Part shown: positions 9,374-13,121 of the stretch, piece by piece
Position numbering within the stretch: the first letter of the stretch is position 1
Layout of the letters: the number at the start of each line of letters is the position of its first letter
Source: Echinostoma caproni
Taxonomy: Eukaryota > Platyhelminthes > Trematoda > Plagiorchiida > Echinostomatidae
Direction: 5' to 3'
DNA: 13,121 bases
NCBI GenBank assembly: GCA_900618425.1
Contig: UZAN01048340.1
Location: forward strand, 1,849 to 14,969
The notes under the pieces: generated by a model
Told to the model about the DNA's origin: nothing
The model's database searches: none
The model's input: the letters and a program-made list of their open reading frames with translations, nothing else
Made by a program: the position numbers and the translations under genes

Positions 9374-9426
9374 AGAACTGCACCTTCCATATAACTGTCA
9401 AAAGCTAGTCTAAATACTATTCTGAA
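9374..9426. repeat. Direct repeat, right copy (partner at 9217-9269)
   Basis: Second copy of the 47-bp core (9380-9426). It ends almost exactly where the recognisable C-terminal coding of LINE copy 4 begins, so the repeat pair marks the region of the RT deletion. Confidence 0.95.
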
Positions 9427-9656
9427 GCTAACTGACTTTCACGACTGGATCTGTGATTTGTTTCGTCGGCAGTACTATGGATAAACGTCGTGGGCACAGC
9501 ATGAAACTCTCCAACGCGCGTGCCCATGGACTAATCCGCCAATTTTCTACCATCCACGGGGTCATTCCATCTTGGAATTGGCTCGACAACGAAGTAGGTA
9601 ATGCCCCCACAACATCCGATGTCAAATCTAATTTATACCGATATCTTGGTCCCTGA
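9427..9656 (+). pseudogene. CR1-like LINE ORF2, copy 4: C-terminal tail
   Basis: An open frame at 9453-9656 reads RRGHSMKLSNARAHG, then IRQFSTIHGVIPSWNWLDNE and NAPTTSDVKSNLYRYLGP before TGA (9654-9656). It carries the same closing pattern as the other copies here: a basic (R/G)GHS..LK/MKL block, an F-rich strand, VxxxWNxL, and a final FK/VK..L segment (compare VVNDWNKLPE in copy 2 and VVNSWNKLPE in copy 3). Strand and order fit the endonuclease at 7675-8932. The stretch before 9453 is probably a frameshifted continuation. An ATAAATCAAAT-like tail (9681-9691) follows. Confidence 0.75.
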
Positions 9657-9682
9657 ACGGAATGTATAACCCAAAGACGAAT

Positions 9683-9689
9683 AAATCAA
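9683..9689. repeat. Possible target-site duplication of LINE copy 4, right side
   Basis: AAATCAA, partner of 7667-7673, lying about 27 bp after the ORF2 stop of copy 4 and just before the stem-loop at 9698. Confidence 0.3.
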
Positions 9690-9697
9690 ATTGGCGT

Positions 9698-9712
9698 GGC
9701 CCTAAAAGGGCC
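9698..9712 (-). promoter_or_regulatory. Histone-mRNA-like 3' stem-loop downstream of the PHD-finger ORF
   Basis: On the minus strand the sequence is AAAAAC, then GGCCCT-TTT-AGGGCC, then ACGCCAA: a perfect 6-bp stem with a U3 loop. The metazoan histone 3' element is a 6-bp stem of the same GGYYCT/AGRRCC type with a four-base UUUC-type loop and A/C-rich flanks, so this differs by one missing loop base. It lies 37 nt after the stop of the PHD ORF, a normal histone-gene spacing. No histone coding was found nearby. Similarity is seen; function is inference. Confidence 0.4.
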
Positions 9713-9749
9713 GTTTTTAGTCACTTTCGGCTTTTGACTTTCACGCTCA

Positions 9750-10440
9750 TCAACTGAGGCAATGCACACAAACGTATGCGTTCTCACCACTGTAAGCAGC
9801 GCAACTGCTGTGCGTTCGGCGCCCGCATTTCTGGCACTGGATCCATTGTTGCTCATCGTCCAAATCGATCGCATTCCACGCAGATTTGCAGACACTGCAA
9901 CAACTGTTCTTCATCGGTGATGTCGGATTGGTTTGCCTTCCGCATTTAGCGTCCATTTTGTACTTCGCTGATGCCGTTGTTTTTAGTCTTCGGAATACAG
10001 CATGCTCCAGTGGGTCACCTAGGACTATTACGTCGTCTTCACTGTCGACTCATTAAAACTGATTCCCACTTTTCAATCGAACAACTTGTTGAAGCTACTG
10101 GTGGATTATTAGTTCTTACCTTGACGCTCGTAGACGAAAGACAGGTACGCTTAATCTCCGTATTCGGAGCTGCCAAGCTCTGACCACAGCTGCACGTTCC
10201 AGAGTACTCTGCCCAATTTTTCTCCATGGTGGAGTAAATCCTGCCCGAGTAGGATCTCCGATCTAGCATATCTGCCCAGATAGTGACGGTGCTACTCGGA
10301 CTAAAACGTCCTTCGCGAAACCTTGTCTCTTCTCCTAAAATCACCTCACTTTGATCATCTGGTCCTCTCCTCCTTAATATCCTATTTGCCGAATATTTCC
10401 AAGCTTCACTCACGTTCACACTTTCTACTGATTTAAACCT
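9750..10440 (-). pseudogene. PHD-finger protein remnant, possibly LINE ORF1
   Basis: The last 68 codons (9956-9750) contain a full PHD-type zinc finger: C20-x2-C23-x17-C41-x2-C44-x4-H49-x2-C52-x10-C63-x2-C66, with the usual tryptophan in WIQCQKCG two residues before the third cysteine. PHD fingers usually bind histone tails or other proteins. Coding continues upstream in the same frame (SEDDVIVLGDPLEHAVFRRL, to about 10038) and, after a frameshift near 10040, through 10419-10039 with GEETRFREGRFSPSSTV, SYSGRIYSTMEKNWAEYSG and SSTSVKVRTNNPPV. The finger is the extreme C-terminus. PHD fingers have been described in ORF1 of CR1-like LINEs, which fits the neighbourhood; a transposase C-terminus is an alternative. 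The start is unknown. Confidence 0.6.
10258..10385 (-). repeat. Degenerate internal duplication, copy 1 (partner 10541-10665)
   Basis: On the minus strand this stretch reads RRRGPDDQSEVILG, EETRFREGRFSPSSTVTI, then WADMLDR. The partner reads similarly with changes. Both share AGGAGGAGAGG, a (G/A)GAAACAAGGTTTCG-like core and AGTAGCAC at matching spacing. Confidence 0.7.
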
Positions 10441-10540
10441 TTGCTTGCTCTACATCTTTTCCTCACCGAATCTATTTTGACGACATACAGCCAACTCACA
10501 ATCACTAATTTCAATCTTATTCCAGTCTAGGTAGAATAAC

Positions 10541-10665
10541 GCGTTCAATTATTTCCGCTCAAATGGTGTCCGTGCTACTGTGACTATAATGTCCGAGACG
10601 AAACCTTGTTTCCTCTTTTAAAGGTACCTGACTTTCACCACATTCCCTCTCCTCCTCAGTTTTTT
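10541..10665 (-). repeat. Degenerate internal duplication, copy 2 (partner 10258-10385)
   Basis: The minus strand gives EERECGESQVPLK, EETRFRLGHYSHSSTDTI, then a stop where copy 1 has W, then AEIIER where copy 1 has ADMLDR. Protein-level conservation (EETRFR-G--S-SST-TI) suggests the duplicated segment was once coding, so the PHD-finger gene probably extended at least this far. Confidence 0.65.
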
Positions 10666-11367
10666 CGTGCCTGCTTGACTTTAATTTACTTCGTCAAACT
10701 CTTTTCTCCGTAAGCTGATCGTCTTCCTATCTCACAAAATCATTCTTATTTCTGTTTGCATTACACGGTCTATCTAGTGGTACCTAAACAAGGCTGGTTA
10801 ATTGGTTCAGGTAAATCTTTCATTTCCCTGACTTAAACTAGACTTCCAGCGTTAGGTTGTACGATAACATTCATGCTTTCTCTCTCCCCCCTCCACTCAT
10901 CAACTAGGAGCCTTTCTGAACTGTTTCCCATTCTCAGTTTCCTTTACAGATGTCTACTGCTCTCAGAATAACGACGACTTTCGTCAAACCGGTCCGATAT
11001 GTAGCGATGAAGAAAACCGAGGTATAACCGATGAATCAAAAGCAGGATGCTATGGACTCTCCTATCGAATGGACCGTTTTGCTAAACAAACTGAATGTGA
11101 GATTACAAGCCCACACATAGCGATTCCATGCACCGAGCTTTTTGACCGATGATAGAAGACCTTGCAAGGTCTTAAAACACCTTTCCCTGTCTTGACCCGA
11201 TCAATCTTGCCCAAACATTGATACCACTTACAAGCTAGTCGTAAGGAATCACGTTACATAACCGTATTTTTCAAACAAAAATCTCCCAGCACATACATAC
11301 ACAAAATAGTTTCAAAAAGTCCACCCATTCAGGCTATGTCTCTGTCCACCTCCACATGATCAAGGTT
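10666..11367. other. Unrecognised stretch with no called gene
   Basis: Pyrimidine-rich on the plus strand in parts (10870-10900). A plus-strand frame without an ATG near its left end stays open at 10868-11152 (94 codons; parts read QTGPICSDEENRGITDESK and CYGLSYRMDRFAKQTE). The minus strand opposite 11061-11270 is also open, so low stop density may explain both. TTTCCTTTACAG at about 10939-10950 resembles a 3' splice site, but there is no support for a spliced gene. Nothing here is recognised. Confidence 0.4.
11156..11173. repeat. Perfect 18-bp palindrome
   Basis: AAGACCTTGCAAGGTCTT equals its own reverse complement over all 18 bases; the flanking bases do not extend it. It begins four bases after the stop of the open frame 10868-11152. 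It could be a protein-binding site or chance; there is no spacer for a hairpin loop. Confidence 0.9.
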
Positions 11368-11715
11368 TCACATCTTTACCGTGTCCGATACTCTCCGTTT
11401 TAATTTCTCGTCCATGATCCAACTCAATCCTGAATTACACAACTCATTGGCATGTGCACACATTTTCAATTGTTTCAATTCCAACTCTGTGACTTTTCTT
11501 CTCTGTATCTCCTTATCAAAAGAACTTTAAAATGTCAGAAATATGCTACTTTGCTCACCTTTCTTTTTATCAATTCCCGAATGATCTAAATGTCCATTGA
11601 CTGTTTTGCGGTTCTCTCTGTTTGTCGAGCGCAAACATAATCGCATCGCGCTGTTGTTTAACCCCACGAACACGCCGTGAAATATACCGTTGTTATTGTT
11701 AATGTTGTTAATGCA
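11368..11715 (-). other. Possible continuation of the gag-like frame
   Basis: The reading frame of the gag-like remnant continues past its stop (11716-11718) to 11368 with only one further stop (11527-11529). The distal part is charged and helix-like (FDKEIQRRKVTELELKQLK, then MDEKLKRRVSDTVKM); the proximal part is N-rich (INNINNNNGIFHG). An antisense plus-strand frame at about 11362-11530 is also open but has ordinary composition. I do not recognise a family, so this is only a candidate coding extension. Confidence 0.3.
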
Positions 11716-12180
11716 TCAAGAACAGAAACCTTTGCCCTTCAAAGGCGGTTTGACACCCAACGAAGTCTTCATATTGGCGAATAATTGACAGTATTTTTTG
11801 GGATTGCCGTCGAATGGTGTCAGTTCGACTCTAAGTAAATCAGAGTTCACATGGGCGCACGTTCTTTGCTTCAGGACAGATTCTTTATTTAGAGAGTAGT
11901 TACGATTGGCAATCTCAGCTCGAAGTGTTATTGCACCGTTGAAGTCGGTCCTGCCACGTTTTGCCTCTTCATATATGCTGCCTAGCTAATCCCGACTCAT
12001 GCTCTAATTCAGAAACCTGCAATCTAAACATATCGATATACTTAACATCTGAATCAACACAGGAAACAGCATTGAATAGAATAACAGACCTAATAATTTC
12101 TAAAGAATCAAAATGACCTATATCCCCCCTCCTAGAGACTTGCCGGGTTAATTCCTGTTGGGTTCTAGTTTCCTTGGTTC
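11716..12180 (-). pseudogene. Gag-like remnant, resembling BEL/Pao retrotransposon gag (decayed)
   Basis: Coding-like sequence in two frames joined by a frameshift near 11972. The upstream frame (12180-11970) reads ETRTQQELTRQVSRRGDIG, then VKYIDMFRLQVSELEHESG, a coiled-coil-like segment. The downstream frame (about 11985-11716) reads EEAKRGRTDFNGAITLRAE, then SDLLRVELTPFDGNPKKYCQ and LFANMKTSL, ending at TGA. The L-x-RVELTPFDGNP block followed by an aromatic-containing helix is typical of the retroelement gag domain common in BEL/Pao elements (DUF1759-like); gag forms the particle that packages element RNA. No protease or zinc knuckle follows. The assignment is by motif resemblance only. Upstream it joins the truncated gypsy pol without a spacer. 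Confidence 0.5.
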
Positions 12181-12275
12181 TTCATCTAGGCATCTTCGAA
12201 ATAGTTTTCTCTTTTGATTCCAAGTTGAGTAATGTACGTCAACGCAAACGCAGTTCGGTGAAGCGTAGCCAAATT
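12181..12275 (-). other. Junction segment between gypsy pol and the gag-like remnant
   Basis: The frame of the gypsy integrase stays open from 12275 to a stop at 12186, reading NLATLHRTAFALTYITQLGI and KRENYFEDA, but this no longer resembles integrase. It could be the start of the gag-like gene, with a frameshift at about 12186, or unrelated sequence. No LTR end or target duplication was found at the junction. Confidence 0.4.
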
Positions 12276-13121
12276 TATACTATCTTCGATGTGCTGGTCC
12301 ATGTTAGGCCAATAGATGTAGCTTCGAGCGAGGGCCTTCATGTGGTTGATCCCTGGGTGGCCAGCGTGAAATTGTTGTAGAACTCTGCGTTGCAGTGCGT
12401 GTGGGATGACGATGCGTTCGGAGAACAGGAGGCAATCGTCCACCATTGATATAGATTCTCGACGGCAGTAAAACTGTTGTAGGGCTCCGGGCATGTGCGT
12501 TGGCCAATGCGTGCGATGGTGGTGAGCGACTTGTTGCAAAATACGATCATGTCTGGTTGCCCGTTGTACTTCATTAAAGGTGACAGGTAGCGCTCGTATT
12601 GTGTCCGCCATTTGCGTTTGCACATCTGATTCCACCGACACAGACATGATGACCGTGTCTTCAGTCTGCTGACTTCGAGGGTCAATGAGGAGCGAAAGAG
12701 CATCTGCCTGACCGATTTTTGTTGTTGATAGGAACCGTAATTCGAAATCGTATCCCAGCAACATAGTAGCCCAGCGCTGCAGTCGGTTAGCTGAGTAAAC
12801 TGGAACGCCTTTCTTCGAACCGAAGATCGCGAGCAACGGTTTGTGATCGGTCAAGAGTGTGAAGTGGCGACCATATAGCATCTTGTGGAACGTTTTACGG
12901 CAAAGATTATAGCAAGGGCCTCTTTTTCAATTTGGCTGCAGTTACGTTTGGCTGATGTCAGGGATCGTGCAGCGTGCGCAATGGCTTTTTCACGTCCATC
13001 TTGGAACACATGCGAGATGACGGAACCAACCCCATGGTTTGACGCATCGGCAGCCACTATAATTTTGAGTTCTGGATTGAAGTGAGTCAGCAGAAGGTCG
13101 GAGTGCAACATTGTTTTGACA
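12276..13121 (-). pseudogene. pol: Ty3/gypsy (mag-like) pol fragment: RNase H and start of integrase (partial)
   Basis: The RNase H domain, which degrades the RNA strand during reverse transcription, shows its acidic residues in ADASNHGVGSV (about 13057-13025), IEKEALAI and LLTDHKPL. A one-base loss near 12888 shifts the frame between AVKR and HKMLYGRHF. Then come FGSKKGVPVYSANRLQRW and GQADALS, a connector, and the integrase zinc-binding region RVLQQFHAGHPG, KALARSYIYWPNMDQHIED. It stops at about 12276, just before the CC pair of the HHCC finger and before the DDE catalytic core. The RT and protease would lie past the right edge of the window, upstream in the element. Resemblance is to mag/K02A2.6-like elements. 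It is not functional as it stands. Confidence 0.92.

Larger units (their letters stand above)
8933..9426. other. A/T-rich stretch where the RT of LINE copy 4 should be
   Basis: Between the linker (to 8932) and the C-terminal tail (from about 9430) of LINE copy 4 there should be well over 1 kb of RT coding; only about 500 bp is present and no RT motif was found on either strand. A plus-strand frame at 8925-9137 (about 70 codons; parts read LIQKVQGYLSDPILQAMKK and ITVAQKLFHLLQ) looks protein-like but is unrecognised. From 9100 to 9170 the DNA is almost all A and T. The 47-bp direct repeat is described separately. Confidence 0.5.

Noticed and set aside
9698..9719. GC-rich hairpin followed by T5 on the plus strand as a bacterial rho-independent terminator
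   Set aside because: The window is animal repeat DNA; the minus-strand reading as a histone-type stem-loop fits better.
11362..11530. Plus-strand open frame (parts read TLRFNFSSMIQLNPELHNS)
   Set aside because: It is antisense to the charged minus-strand frame that continues the gag-like remnant; probably a shadow.

Overview
This window looks like repeat-rich, non-protein-coding DNA from an invertebrate animal. A parasitic flatworm (cestode or trematode) is my best guess. That guess rests on the mix of CR1/jockey-like LINEs, a mag-like Ty3/gypsy element and a BEL/Pao-like gag remnant, and on general resemblance only; no host gene or RNA gene is present to confirm it. There is one ambiguous base (6471). 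I see no bacterial gene organisation, no intact gene and no CRISPR, tRNA or rRNA. Nearly everything recognisable is decayed transposon coding sequence with stops and frameshifts.

Layout: positions 1-7640 hold three different CR1-like LINE ORF2 copies, all on the minus strand. Copy 1 (1-1826) has linker, complete reverse transcriptase (RT) and C-terminus. Copy 2 (2352-4172) is the same, with one long reading frame broken mainly by stops. Copy 3 (4747-7640) is the longest, with the back half of the endonuclease, the linker and a deleted, interrupted RT. A short repeat headed by tandem pentamers (CAGTT or TCAGG) lies at the upstream edge of copies 1 and 2 and inside the linker of copy 3 (1827-1960, 4173-4392, 6566-6703). 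A further insertion of about 370 bp, perhaps a solo LTR, splits the RT of copy 3 (about 5745-6115).

A fourth LINE copy runs the other way, on the plus strand (7675-9690). It has a basic N-terminal stretch, a recognisable endonuclease, a linker and the last ~65 residues of ORF2, but no RT: the space between holds A/T-rich DNA with a 47-bp direct repeat. It starts beside the broken front of the copy 3 endonuclease, and AAATCAA flanks it on both sides, so it may have inserted into copy 3. Beyond it, on the minus strand again, is a decayed gene ending in a PHD-type Cys4-His-Cys3 finger (about 9750-10665), with a degenerate internal duplication and, 37 nt after its stop, a hairpin very like the histone mRNA 3' stem-loop. 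PHD fingers are known in ORF1 of CR1-like LINEs, so this could be the ORF1 of copy 3, though that is not shown.

From 10666 to 11367 nothing is recognised beyond open frames and an 18-bp perfect palindrome. From 11716 to about 12180 is a gag-like remnant (minus) resembling BEL/Pao gag around a PFDG motif. From 12276 to the window end is the RNase H and start of integrase of a mag-like Ty3/gypsy pol (minus), cut off just before the CC pair of the integrase zinc finger. The notable points are the pentamer-headed repeat family, the RT-less nested LINE, the PHD gene with its histone-like stem-loop, and the gypsy/gag junction.
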